Source: Chalciporus piperatus (Eukaryota; Basidiomycota; Agaricomycetes; Boletales; Boletaceae). Taken from it: 64,000 nt of DNA. Shown piece after piece: positions 10,289 through 20,810 of this stretch. The position numbers and the translations under genes were made by a program. Position 1 is the first letter of the stretch. Each line of letters starts with the position of its first letter. The notes beneath the pieces were generated by a model. The model was not told the DNA's origin, did no database searches, and worked only from the letters and a program-made list of their open reading frames with translations. The DNA lies in assembly GCA_038093975.1 (NCBI GenBank), contig JBBPTG010000123.1:1-64000 (forward strand), read 5' to 3'.

Positions 10289-12035
10289 GTGGTGAACTCA
10301 CCGAGTCACTTCAGTCTTTTCGACTTCAATTACTTCTCCGAGTCACTTCCTACTAGTCTCAATACCACACCTCAACAGCCCCGCTGGCATCTGAAGGTGC
10401 GTTTTCATGCACACACCAACTCTCCTGCTCACCCGGAACACAGCCGCTCAGGCTGTCTGCCCAAACCCATCACCCATCATCATTTTTCCACAAGCCCAAG
10501 CAGCTTTTGTGATCAAAGCATCTCATCAACACCCCATCCACCTCTTCACGAGCGCCAACCTCATTCTCAGTCCTCAGAGCGGCTCGCACAACTACGGCAA
10601 AGCCTTGCCAACCCATCCTCATCATTTTGCAGGCCCAAGTGGCTTGTGGGATTGCGGTGATAGATTAGTAGTATATACCATGTAATAGATAGACCTGCCA
10701 ATACATGTGATTTTTTGCTATTTATCTTTGACTGGCGTGAAGTGAAAATGAAAGAAGGGCAGTAAATCACTACAGAATTACCGTCTATATAGTATTATAA
10801 AAGCTACTATAGAGCTCAATAGCTGTTGATTCTATTGGAGTCTATCGAGTATTATAAAAGCTATGGGAGTTTTGGGGGGCGCTATAGAGTGCTCCATAGA
10901 GGGGACTTGTTACTTTTTCCTATAAGCAATATAAATGCAATTATAGTACTCTATAGAACTATTATAGCTATGAGAGTAAAGTTGGTTTTTCCTGATGCTG
11001 CCCATCCACGACATGCGGCTTCGGCCCTTCAGACGGATTCGCCTGCCACCCCTGCCCCCTCCACCAGGCCAAAGAGAACTTGCCAAACAAGGGCAGCAAC
11101 AGGCAAGGGGACGATGGCTCCTCAGGACGACGAAGACCCATCGGCCGGTGAGCAGACCGAGTGGGTGGAAGACGAAGGGCAGGCCGGCCCAAGCACAAGC
11201 AAGAAGAGAACAAGGGCTCAGTCGGCATCAGAGGAGCCGAAGGCAAAGAGGGTGAAACAAAGTGAGTTCATAGGTCATTCACATTTCTATTTGACATTGA
11301 CATGGTCTACCAGCCCCAGTGGTCGAGGTCCCAACCTTCCGCCAGGTCATCTCCAGGGTCGTCAGAGAGCAAGAACACCTTCCAGGTGTCATAGCGGTCG
11401 CTCGTCCATCGAGCGAGTCGACCGACTATGCCGAGTGGAGGGACTATGCACCGAGGCTGGAAGATGCCATCCATCCCTCGGCCGCTCGGTTCGACCAGAT
11501 GGAGGCTCGATTCTCCGAGCTGGAGTCGGGGCTCTCGGTGGTGTTGCAGCAGGTCAGCGGGATGTCGAGGGTGTTGGAAACAGTCAGGCAAGTGCAAGCC
11601 ATTGATCATTTTCCATCACCGGCCGCCTCATTTGTCTGGTATCCGCGCCCATCTCCCTCTGCCTCTCTCACTCTTCGCTCCCCCTCGGCTTTGGTTTTCC
11701 CAAGATCTGCCTTGTCTCGCTCGCCCTCAGTGCCTGCACCCATCCCGGCACCTGAGATCGTCCCTGCGGCCAGCACAGTCATCTTGGAGGCCGACCCGAC
11801 TGTGGACTCAAGGCCAGTCATTACATCGAGTGACCAAGGGACAGTTGCACCGCCGGCCGACACTCGGACTGACTCTCATGTTGGTATAGCCATTCAGGCT
11901 TTGTTCCAATATCCCTCCCAGCCGTCCAGTCCGGCCGCTCATTCAGATGACAGTCCATTGGCCGAAGATGCCGGTACTGCTAACAAAGTTCCTTCAGGTG
12001 ATGATCTCTCAGAGCCCATGGACACCGAGGAGTGA

Positions 12036-12165
12036 TAGGAGGGCCAATGCATATAATTGTTCATCTTGTAGTTTGTATACATTGCAATAGAGTGTTTTCT
12101 GCACAGTCTATTCAAAACGCCTACATAAGCAGTAAAGTACTAAAGAAAGAAACCTAGATTAGGGT
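12036..12165. other. Convergent intergenic gap between genes X and Z
   Basis: Short A/T-rich stretch between the two stop codons; no separate feature seen. Confidence 0.4.
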
Positions 12166-14607
12166 CTCTTTTTGGTAGGTGTTACTACACCATCATCCTT
12201 GCGAGCTGGAGTCTTCCTTGGTCTATCTGACCTGCGAGCCAATGGCTCAGGGACTTTATGGAATGTTTCATCGGCCACACCCTGGATCACATTGTCATTT
12301 GTCAGTCAAGCTCAGTATACACATATGTCCACTTACCTTGTCAGCCTTGGTCTCGGCCGGCTGCCTTGAATCCTTCTCTTTGCGAACTCTCTTGGTGATC
12401 CTGTCATTGGTCGACGGATCAGCGACTGAACCATCCTCTTCAGTCAGAGGACGTTTGTTCTCTCTAAGTCCCTTTGAACTTTTCTCCTTGACCCTTGGCT
12501 TAGGAGGCTGGGGCTTAGCCTTAGACTTAGGCTCCAATGGCTTAGGCTGTGGCTTCGGCTTCGGCTGGGACTCTGAGTTAGACTTTGTGAGCAAAGATAA
12601 AGTTGTTATGTATTACCTTGTCAGTCGCCTGAGACGTTTTCTCCTTGGATGCTGACTGTTCCTTGTAAACCTTGGACGGTTCACCTTGTTTGGTTTTGGC
12701 ATCATGCCAGCTGGAAGGGGCTGGGGTCTTTCGGGATGCAGTACAATGTTTATCGAAAGCTGGCAAATCTGTCAGCCGATTAGCATGCTCTCATCAATGC
12801 CAATGCTGCATGGACCCACCATAGTCCCCCATTTCATTCTCTTCATCCTCCTCGGCCGATGACACATCAGACATGATGGGTACCTCTTGTGCTTTCCCTT
12901 TCCCCTTTCTCTTGGGAGTCTGCACAGAGACAAATTTATTGTCAGTCAGTTCTGGCAAGGGAGCTCTCTGACGACTCTGGAGCCGTTTGCTCTTGTCTAG
13001 CCGTTTGCTCTTGTCTAGCCGTTTGCTCTGGTCATGTGTCACCTGGAATCCCCCTTTCACCCCTCCCACCTGACTCCAAGCAAATATCGGCACCTTCCTG
13101 GCCTGCTGTCTGCTCTGCTAGAAACTAAGCAAGCTGTCGACTTGCTTTTGCCTCATCTTCAATGGATCAATCATCTCAAACCCTTTCGGCAGATAGTCCG
13201 CATGGATGAAGGCGGCTTGTCGTTTAGCCACCTCGCCAAATGGAACCTTGGCCTTGTGGCTACCCGACTCTAGTCCTGTCGACCTGATCAGCCAAGATCT
13301 ATTCAACATCGGCCGACTCACTGTAATGAGCAGTCAAGAAGGCTCGCACCACATCCTTCATCTGGTCAAGGTTCATCAGCTTGATATCAGGAATGATTGG
13401 AGGCTCATTCGCTGTCCAATCAGGCTTGAGCAACTTTATCATCACCTCAACACTATTCTTCTTCTTCTTCCTAGTAATGACCGGCAAGCCTTCCAAAGAC
13501 CCTTCATCTTCGCTCCCTTCTTCGGCTGGCCTATCGTTCACCCCAAAGGCTGTGTTCGCCCATTTGTTTCATTTAGGGTGAATGCTGTCCCAATGCTCAA
13601 ACGGCGGGCTATTGTCCAACTCGTCGTTGTAATCGAAGCTGAATTGTATGGTTAGCTTGAGATCGACAGCGGCCGATGAAGCTAACTGACTGAGAAATAA
13701 GGACATCGTCGTCTTTGTCCTTCCATGCACTCATGACCATGATCCGCACTCAACAGTTCTTCCACATATCCTTAGCAAACACAAAAACCATGTTTGAAGC
13801 TGTCTTCGACGCATTGCTGATGACATAGCCATAGAGATCAATACCAGCCGATCAATCAGACAGTCAGAGGACCTACTCAGCTTGGACTTCGGCCGACGGC
13901 TTGTCTGCATTCCATTCTTCGACCTCAGCCTCTAGTTGCTCTCTGTCGTCCTTGGAAAGTGATTCCAGGAATTTAGTGATGCCAGCCTGCCAATGCTTGA
14001 TCATCCCCTAGGACCCCCACTTCTCCTGAAACTCGTGTTCGATGATTGTCATCACCTCTTCTTTGTTCCTTCGGGATACGACTTTGCGGACCGTCCAGCG
14101 CTGACTATACTTTGGCTTGTCCTCGGCTCGTTTGCGAGACTTGCTGTACAACCATAATGTGTATTGCTAGTGCATTATTGCAATCAGCATCTAAGGGCTT
14201 AAAACACTGCATTCACTCACATTTTTGCGGTATTTGAAAGCCTCAAGGCCAAGCCCCTTGACAGACTCGAGCTCAGCTAATCTGCCCCATATATTCTTCA
14301 TGATCGACGCCTTCTTGGCCTTCTCTGAATTTTTCCAAGGTGTGACGAACTCCGCCATAATAGCCAACTCTTCCTCTGAAAATTCCGCCGGCCGCTTCTT
14401 CGGCTGGTTCGGCCCATCTTCTGCTTGCTCAACATCCTCCTCGTTAGGGTTCTCTTCCTCGGATTCATCCTCTGCCAAAGAATCTATATTACCATCACCT
14501 GGGTGGTCTATATCACCCGGTTCCTCAGAGTCATGATCACTGGAGGGAAGGTCCTGCATATCATAGGAATGTTCGGCCGTCGTTTGGGTGGCAGACTTCA
14601 TGACCAT
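12166..14607 (-). pseudogene. Gene Z: uncharacterised agaricomycete family protein, decayed
   Basis: Read on the minus strand from MVMKSATQTTAEHSYDMQ: an acidic N-terminus, then KRRPAEFS-like and LELESVKGLGLEAFKYRKN sequence, an intron, and a conserved block (RWTVRKVVSRRNKEEVMTII, ITKFLESLSKDDREQLEAEV, NMVFVFAKDMWKNC, IMVMSAWKDKDDDVLIS, SPPFEHWDSIHPK). Later come MNLDQMKDVVRAFLTAHYS, VPFGEVAKRQAAFIHADYLP and a long Lys/Pro-rich tail around 12300-12750. I remember this order from a large, expanded family of agaricomycete hypothetical proteins, function unknown. In-frame stops (for example after EKWGS and after MWKNC) and missing exon joins indicate decay. Other ordinary exon models could rescue part of it. 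Confidence 0.6.
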
Positions 14608-15043
14608 CTTTCTGTTGCTTCAGGTGCAAGAGAAACAAATCCTGGTGTCAGTGCAGTCAAGAACCTTGGTTGCTGGTCATTGGCTCCTTCGGTGTGATAG
14701 GTCCCAATGATGTTGGCTCTGGGTCAATTTATCAGACATCTAAAATAGGCCCGAGGACGTCGGGTGTGAAGCTGTCAATCAGACGCTTGTCACCTTTCAG
14801 CCATGGCTGCATCTTAAATCGTCCTGATGACGTCGGATAAGAAGCTGTCAAGATATCGGCTAATGCATCCGATGTCAAGCGGCTGTTGTTCGGAGGAAGG
14901 ATCTGATGGCTCTGACGTACAAATGCTTCCGTGAGTGATCAAAGGCTCCGGCCCGTTCATCTTGTCACCTATGCCCCTGGGTGGCCTGAAATATGCTAAC
15001 CTGCCAATGAGGCAAACATTATCACCAAGTATCTGATTGTACA
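14608..15043. other. Upstream region of gene Z, no gene seen
   Basis: Contains short similar blocks (gacgtcggrtgtgaagctgtcaa-like, near 14757 and 14829). No supported gene. Confidence 0.4.
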
Positions 15044-15190
15044 ATGGTCAAGCCCAAGATCGAGAAGGCCACACCATGGACCCCAGTGCAAGAGGTCAAG
15101 TTTCTCAAGAAGGGATCAAAGATCAAGATGGTCAAGCTCACCCCGCCAAGCCAGGACATCAGTCAACACGTCCACTGGATGTTACCATAA
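15044..15190 (+). CDS. Short ORF, probable gene start cut by Copia
   Basis: A 48-residue Lys-rich frame beginning MVKPKIEKATPWTPVQEV and ending at a TAA right at the border of the Copia remnant. It may be the first exon of a gene whose remainder was displaced; alternatively it is chance. No family recognised. Confidence 0.25.
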   Translation: MVKPKIEKATPWTPVQEVKFLKKGSKIKMVKLTPPSQDISQHVHWMLP

Positions 15191-15435
15191 AAGTATGGCC
15201 AAAGTTTACAACAACGGCTGCCTTTGTTGTTCTCCTTGAACTCCAGTATTCAACGACATCTGATGGCTTTGCGTCCTTCTGGGATTCGCGCGACCTTGTA
15301 TACCCCCATCTCTTTCATGGTTTGTAGTTCGGTCTTCATGGCTTCCAACCATTTCTCCTGATCCGGTCGTTGTATCGCTTCCTCATAAGTCATCAGAGGG
15401 ACTTCCATGTTGTAGTCTGGGTTGGAGGGGTCTCG

Positions 15436-16626
15436 TCATTTGTCGCTTCGAATGGTGATATGGGCTTGTTCTTCTATTACAGCATTCGCCACTACTTCGG
15501 GAATATCGTTGTTCTGCTCGATGGTCCTCAGTGCGTCAATGTCCTCTAGGAATACTTCTTTGTCGTGCGGATCTCCTTCGTAAGCGTCGTTCGTTGCGGT
15601 CTCTTGACGGTCCTCCAGCGCTTTGAGGCGAGTTCGAGTTATGGCCATCTCTGCAGCCCATGCTGCGCCTTTCTCTGTGAGTTTCTTTGTTCGTTTGGAT
15701 CTGCGTGGAGTGTCGGGCGGGACATCCTGGTTGGTAATGATTGCGTGACCCTCTGCTGTTCCAGGAACGATGACCGCAGGTTGTTCAACCTGGAGGACGT
15801 CTTCTTCATCGTCAGATTCGTCGGAGTCGTGGTTGATGAGACTGGGTAGAGCCTCATTGAATTCAATGTCTCGAGCTACGAAGAACGCGCCAGTGACCGT
15901 GTCTTTGACGCGATAGCCCTTAACTCCTTCTGGATATCCCATGAATACTGTGCGACGAGAATGAGGACCAAATTTGGTTTGAAGTTCGGTAGGGATGCGT
16001 GCCCAGCATCTGGAACCAAAGACTTGAAGATGAGATAGGTCGGGTTTGTGATGATTGACCATCTCGTAGGGAGTTACGTTTGGTGGTAGCGACACAGATT
16101 TGGTGCGGTTCCACAGGTAAGCAGCGGTAAGGATCGCTTCGCCCCATAAGTTTGGTTGTAGCTTCGCGGTTTCGATCATTGCAAGTGCTCATCCTTGAAG
16201 GGTCCTGATTGCTTGCTCCGCCTTGCCGTTCTGCTGGTGAGCGTATGGCGATGACAATTGATGCTCTATCCCTGCCTCCTGAAGTTCCTTCGTGAATGCT
16301 GCACTGATGAACTCCCCGCTGTTATCTGATCTGAAGACTTTGACTTTTCGTCCTGAGTGGTTTTTCCAAAGCGCTTTGACTATTTTCCATGTGTCAAGTG
16401 TCTGATCATTGGACGACAGCAGTCGGTCATTGACGAGATGGGTATGATCGTCTAGGAAGACTACGAAGTAGAGCTTCCCGTGTGGGGTGCGTACAGGAAA
16501 GGGATCACATAGGTCGGAATGGATGAGATCAAGCATATTGCTTGCACGGGGGTGCTAGAGGATGGGTAGGATTTGCAGGGATGTTTGGAAATGATGCACG
16601 CTTCGCAACGTCCAAGGGGTTTCATT
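15436..16626 (-). pseudogene. Copia integrase, core and C-terminal part
   Basis: Starts after the MITE with MKPLGRCEACIISKHPCKS (the second CxxC of the GAG-pre-integrase zinc motif), then a frame slip into LIHSDLCDPFPVRTPHGK, FRSDNSGEFISAAF and HQQNGKAEQAIRTLQ, giving the D, D, E of the catalytic triad. A stop near 16189 separates this from the C-terminal piece MIETAKLQPNLWGEAILTAA with the GKRTVFMG-like FGPHSRRTVFMGYPEGVKGY motif and an acidic spacer towards the polymerase. Would catalyse cDNA integration in an intact element. Confidence 0.9.
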
Positions 16627-16634
16627 GACTCAAT

Positions 16635-17280
16635 TAGTGTTTCAAAGTCCAGTTGCGCAACTGGTAAAAGACTGGCAACTGGACTGGACTGCAGTTGCCA
16701 GTTGCCGGCATTTGAGATCAAAAGACTGTAGTTGCAACCGATGCACAGTCACCCCCTATGTATTACCCTATTTTTTCTGATTTTTTCTGATTTTTCTGGA
16801 CCTTTATGGATGTTATGTGAGTTTTTTGATGAATTTTGATGTTAGCCAATGACAATGTTGATTAACATGTCATAGAATTCATTCAATCATGTATATACAC
16901 TCTCTGAGTTACATATTTATACATATATCATTAGTCTGCATTGAGAATTGAGTCTAGGATTGGTCTTGACTTCACATGTAACTTGATAATATCTGATGTA
17001 TCACTACAAAAAACATGCTGTTTTGAAATGCTTATATCATCATAGCGTGTGAACTGTTTCGCTTGACCCAAGAACCGATTTATAGCCAGGAACCGGTACT
17101 ATTTTCAATCTCTCCCACGCTAAGGGCAAAACCAGTTGCAACCGGTTGCAACTGCCAAAGACCGGTTTTTATTGGTTTTGGTCCAGTCTTAACGAATTAA
17201 TTACTTAACAAAACCGGTCTCAGTCCGGTCGCCTTCCTAATAAGGAAAAAGACCGGACTGGACTGGACTACTAAACACTA
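16635..17280. mobile_element. hAT-like MITE, copy 1 (8-bp TSD GACTCAAT)
   Basis: 646 bp with termini TAGTGTTTCAAAGTCCAG and, inverted, TAGTGTTTAGTAGTCCAG. It is flanked by GACTCAAT at 16627-16634 and 17281-17288. An 8-bp duplication and TAGTG start fit the hAT superfamily. Subterminal regions are full of CCAGTTGCAACCGG and GGACTGGACT motifs. It carries no transposase. It lies inside the Copia GAG-pre-integrase coding sequence, whose frame continues across it. A close copy is at 59250-59889. Confidence 0.92.
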
Positions 17281-17288
17281 GACTCAAT

Positions 17289-18209
17289 GGTAACTCCGGT
17301 CGCAACTAGAGGAAGGCGCTTGACGTATTCTGTACCGGGATGGCCCATTTGTGCATGCCATGTGTCCCAGGTGACAGGAACCTTCGTATATGCGCTGGTT
17401 TCCTCGTCGTTGGACAATGCTGTCATCTCTTTGTACATCATGGGACGAGTATTGAGTTCATCTGGATGAAGGAATCATATGTTGAGGTAGCATAGATTCC
17501 CGGACATCGGTATCTCTCCTAGGGGTTCTCCTTTGTGCGAGAGTCTGCAGAAAGGTCCCGTCGTGGAGTTGAATCCCTTGAAGTCGCAATCCCATCCCTT
17601 TTGTAGCATTTGTCCCACCGAGAGCAAGTTGAGTAAGGTGCCTGGCGCGTGGAGGCAGTCTTTGAATATGACTCGATGGGTTTGATCTCCAAGCATCAGT
17701 TCTGCAACGCAGGTTCCTCGACCAGAGGTTAAGAGCTTTCCGTGGTTGGCTGTCTTCACCGGAGGGCGATCTTCCTGTACGAAGTCTAGGAAGTATCCTC
17801 TGTCTTTAACGAGGTGAGAGGTGGTTCCCGAGTCGAGTATTGTTGCGAATACGTGGGGAAGTGATAGGCATGAAAGATCGTCGTTATCGTTGATCTCCGT
17901 GATAGCGGCGCAGGATAGATCCCGTTTGTGATTGTTGGAAGACGCAGTGGTGGCGTTGGATGTGGATGGATTGGATGGAGCGGCTGGTATGACGGCTACT
18001 GCTGCAGTCTCGGTCATCGTCTTGTTACGCATCCAGGCGGGAGCCTTGTCTTTCATTCCACCACTGGGCCAGTAGCAATGGGGTTTATCATGGGTATCCG
18101 CTCTGGGCTTTCCTACGCACGGTTCGTTGGTGCAACGAATGCCTTGGGGGTTGTTCTTGTGAACACGAACTCCGGTCGTCGGGTTCGTCTTCCCAGCAGT
18201 TTTGTTCAT
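17289..18209 (-). pseudogene. Copia gag end, protease and GAG-pre-integrase
   Basis: The protease signature is ATILDSGTTSHLVKDRGYF (active site DSGT). Upstream is a Lys/Asn-rich segment with CTNEPCVGKPRADTHDKPHC, a zinc-knuckle-like Cys/His cluster. Downstream, after a TGA at about 17475, comes WHAQMGHPG, the His pair of the GAG-pre-integrase motif. The N-terminal gag is missing because element C begins at 18210. Confidence 0.88.
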
Positions 18210-18264
18210 CAGGAAAAACCTCCCGTGGATAATTCTCTGGAATACTAACAATTTCCAGAAAAAG

Positions 18265-18415
18265 TTAAAATTTTCACAGAATTCCTTGTATTCTTCAGAT
18301 TTGTTGATATTTGTGATAAATACTTGAACCTCCCAGGATGTGTATTAGATGATATTTGTCAAAATTTCACAGAATTCTTTGTATTCTTCAGATTTGTTGA
18401 TATTAGTGACATTTT
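18265..18415 (+). repeat. Two tandem copies of a 45-bp A/T-rich unit
   Basis: The stretch beginning tttcacagaattccttgtat at about 18271 recurs near 18362 with few changes. Confidence 0.8.
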
Positions 18416-18429
18416 ACTATGCATTCATG

Positions 18430-18800
18430 GAAATGTGTGTTAGGATTGAGTATAGTAAAGTGTACAAAAAAGCGTACTAAAAGTGTAGTCAAAAGTGTGG
18501 GAAAGTGTGTTTTGATTAGTGTAGTAAAGTGTACAAAAAAGCGTAGTAAAACAGTAGTCAAAAGTGTAGTAAAGGTGTAGGGATTAGTGTAGCAAAAGTG
18601 TACAAAAAGCGTAGTAAAAGTGTACTTAAAAGTGTACCAAAGTGTGTAATAATTGAGTGTACCAAAGTGTACAAAAAAGCGTACCAAAGCATACTTAAAA
18701 GTGTAGTAAAGTGTTTAGTAATTGAGTGTACAAAGTGTACTTAAAGTGTGTAATAATTGAGTGTAGCAAAGTGTACAAAAAGTGTACAAAAATTGCCTAA
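18430..18800 (+). repeat. Subterminal gtgtac repeats of element C
   Basis: Dense agtgtacaaaaaagcgtact and aaagtgtagt motifs, the same type as at 956-1200. Confidence 0.85.
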
Positions 18801-18854
18801 TGAAGTGTAGCCTCATTCCCTAATCGTTGGACTTGTCAAAAATCCGCGCGAGCA

Positions 18855-18866
18855 AGTCACGTGACT
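18855..18866. promoter_or_regulatory. Palindromic AGTCACGTGACT block
   Basis: Canonical CACGTG E-box within a 12-bp palindrome, in the context aatccgcgcgagcaagtcac shared with elements D and E. Confidence 0.6.
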
Positions 18867-18939
18867 ACGTTGAACTTGCCGCGTCGTCAGCACTTTCGAC
18901 TTGTGTTCTCACCACCTACACCACCTCACTCGACTTGAA

Positions 18940-19700
18940 AACAAAGCCGGTGTGGGCTCAACAGCCCCGCCGGCTTTGACAGGTGAGTTTTCACTCACCC
19001 ACCACCTTCATCCGAGTCTACCTCCCACCATCACATTCACACGACAACCCGAAAACGCGACAAACAGCCGCTCGGGCTGTTTGCCCACCATCTCCACCTC
19101 ACCTTCATGACATGAAAACGCGGCCGGCATGGGCTCAACAGCCCCGCCGGCTTCATCAGGTGCGTGTATTTTTCACCAACGGACCCAGCTACTCACCTCA
19201 GACCCAGCCGCTCGGGCTGTTTGCCCCACCACCACCTCCCACCTTCAACTCGACACCCAAACACGGCCGACGCGGGCTCAACAGCCCCGCCGGCCTCACG
19301 ATGTAAGTGAAAACTTACCCACCACACCATCCGCTCACCTCGTTCGCGGCCGCTCGGGCTGTTGGCCTCACCACCATCACCACCTCTCACCTCACCCACC
19401 CTCAACTGGAAAAACAAAGCCGGCGTGGGCTCAACAGCCCCCGCCAGCATCACGATGTGAGTACTGCCAGTTCACCCACCATCTCATCCACTCACCTTGT
19501 TAGCAGCCGCTCGGGGCTGTCTGCCCACCACCACCTCCCACCTCAGCCCCACTCGAACAACACAAGGCCGGCGCAGGCTCAATAGCCCCGCCGGCATCAC
19601 GAGGTTAGTTTTCACGCGTCTACCATCACACTCGCTCACCTCGTATACAGCCGCTCGGGCTGTTTCAAACCCCATCACCACCTCCCATCTTCAACTCGAA
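18940..19700 (+). repeat. Hairpin-unit array of element C (5 units, about 150 bp)
   Basis: Cores at about 18953, 19128, 19275, 19427 and 19576, each a near-perfect GCCGGC...GGGCT-CAAC-AGCCC...GCCGGC stem. Each is followed by ggtgagt-like or gatgtaagt-like sequence and then the second palindrome AGCCGCTCGGGCTGT (near 19066, 19207, 19350, 19505, 19649). Confidence 0.9.
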
Positions 19701-19751
19701 CAACACTCACCCATACCTCCTTCACTCATGGCACCTTCATCCTCTCAGTGA

Positions 19752-19794
<43 letters not shown>
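19752..19794 (+). repeat. (CAT)n microsatellite
   Basis: About 14 uninterrupted cat units. Confidence 0.97.
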
Positions 19795-19990
19795 TCTTCT
19801 TACTAACACCAGCATTCATAGTTTGCCCCAACCCCTCCCATCATTGTAGTCAGTAGTAGATTAGGACATGTCATGTAGTAGCTATATGTCAATCTATTTG
19901 ATTTATCTGTCTCTATGCTTGATTTATGTGAAGTGCAACTGCAAGAAGAGCAGTGAATAGCTGCAGAATCACTACAGTAATAGTGATATA

Positions 19991-20573
19991 TTATGATATA
20001 TTATGAAGTAAATCTACAAAATACTCCAAATGACAAAAGGGGACCGGAGAATTATCCGGATTTCAAACAAATCCAACAAATTCATACAAAGTGCGAAAAA
20101 CTATCCTTCGAGTCCGACAAAAGTTCAGCTGCAGCCGAGGACGGTGCTATGTTGAGTTGTCGAAGCTCCAGAGACCGTGTGGGGGGCGCTGCCACGAAAA
20201 GCTAATCAGCAACGCTTTATGGTTGCCTATAAACATGGCCTCGATGGTGCTGAAGCAGCCTGGGCCGTGAAGAAGTTTCGCGGTCATCGAGTTATGCCGG
20301 AAACTTTGATGGCTGGCCTCAAAAAAATGACACACCCCACCTCATGAGACATACAGTATATTCCTACTGGATTCAAGCTGCACATAGGGTACATAGAATA
20401 ATTCATAGAGTACAATTCACTTTAATTCCAGTCTGATTCATATCTCCTTGCTTGTGTCGAAGCCGAGTGCAAATTCTATCTCCGCTATAACTGGCACTGT
20501 TGATAACCTCAGAAATGTACAGGTGTCACAGAGAGTCACCTCACGCGATGTTCGATGCTTTTGCACGACGTCT
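19991..20573. other. Unassigned stretch
   Basis: A short open stretch near 20215-20340 reads VAYKHGLDGAEAAWAVKKF on the plus strand, without any recognised family. No RNA gene or repeat seen. Confidence 0.35.
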
Positions 20574-20799
20574 ACCTTACCAGGCACAGATTAGGGTGGA
20601 TTAGGGTCTAGGCCATGACATCATTGCTGACTCATCTAAGTCTGGACCTTTGTCACGTGACCTGATTATGTAATAGATTACGTAATGCTACAGGGACTAC
20701 CGGAGCGGATAAAGATGAATCCAGCTTGACCCCTAACTTAGTCCAGTGTTCACATACCGTTGAAGGCAAAAGTTTGAAAAGTTTTTAAATACTATAACA
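20574..20799 (-). repeat. Truncated 3' LTR of Gypsy 1
   Basis: Matches the last half of the LTR at 27116-27569, including gtcacgtgacctgattatg, but the sequence left of 20574 does not match, so the outer half is lost. Confidence 0.85.
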
Positions 20800-20810
20800 C
20801 TATCCCCTCT

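Larger units (their letters stand above)
8737..10994. mobile_element. TIR element E (hairpin family)
   Basis: Ends CAGGAAAAACCATTTCCC at 8737 and, inverted, CAGGAAAAACCAACTTTAC at 10994, both flanked by AT. Reading from CTCACAACTCAT directly to GCTGCCCATCC keeps gene X in frame, which supports insertion with a 2-bp AT duplication. It contains a 20-bp minisatellite, an imperfect palindrome (10163-10202), the GTCATGTGAC block (10277), one hairpin unit (about 10370-10470) and A/T-rich subterminal sequence. No transposase gene. Confidence 0.85.
6991..12035 (+). pseudogene. Gene X: unknown Cys-cluster, coiled-coil protein split by two insertions
   Basis: Exon 1 is 6991-7167 (MMSAQKANASAQAVAEF). 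Intron 7168-7226 is 59 bp with ctaac branch and cacag acceptor. Exon 2 starts HRFCPMAEAATIIPP and runs into a solo LTR (7423-8132); coding resumes at 8133, passes a basic/Pro-rich region and reaches a Cys motif PCDRCVTMGREC then TCIPCFQGKQKC, where element E (8737-10994) splits the codon run. It continues at 10995 in frame, with another intron at 11262-11313 (gtgagt/ccag), a predicted coiled coil (FDQMEARFSELESGLSVVLQ) and stop at 12035. Two frame slips are visible: a C8 tract at 7413-7420 next to the LTR, and near 8560. Exon 1 and intron are conserved in the copy at 29455-29851. The Cys motif resembles one seen in gene U. Function unknown; possibly DNA-binding. Confidence 0.7.
15195..18209 (-). 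mobile_element. Copia element remnant 1 (no LTRs seen)
   Basis: Minus-strand Ty1/Copia order: zinc/protease region, GAG-pre-integrase, integrase, then the N-terminal edge of the reverse transcriptase (YEEAIQRPDQEKWLEAMKTE near 15300-15400). The 5' gag end is cut by TIR element C at 18209, and the 3' end stops near 15195. A hAT-like MITE interrupts it at 16635-17280. Several frame slips and a TGA at about 17475 show that it is dead. Confidence 0.88.
18210..19990 (+). mobile_element. TIR element C (hairpin family), right end not found
   Basis: Left end CAGGAAAAACCTCCCGTGG, preceded by AT, interrupts Copia remnant 1. Internal order matches element A: subterminal gtgtac repeats (18430-18800), agtcacgtgact block (18855-18866), five hairpin units (18940-19700), a CAT microsatellite (19752-19794) and a conserved right module (gtgaagtgcaactgcaagaa). 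No inverted CAGGAAAAA is visible afterwards, so the right end is deleted or too diverged; the limit given is approximate. Confidence 0.7.

Noticed and set aside
18901..19751. Overlapping His/Pro/Ala-rich open frames in the hairpin arrays (also 4219-4740 and 50055-50552)
   Set aside because: Several frames on both strands stay open at once because of GC-rich CAC/CCA repeats; none is preserved preferentially between copies.
849..19990. A CRISPR-like repeat-spacer array
   Set aside because: Units are imperfect, about 140-150 bp apart, with related rather than unique spacers, in a eukaryotic genome; no cas genes.
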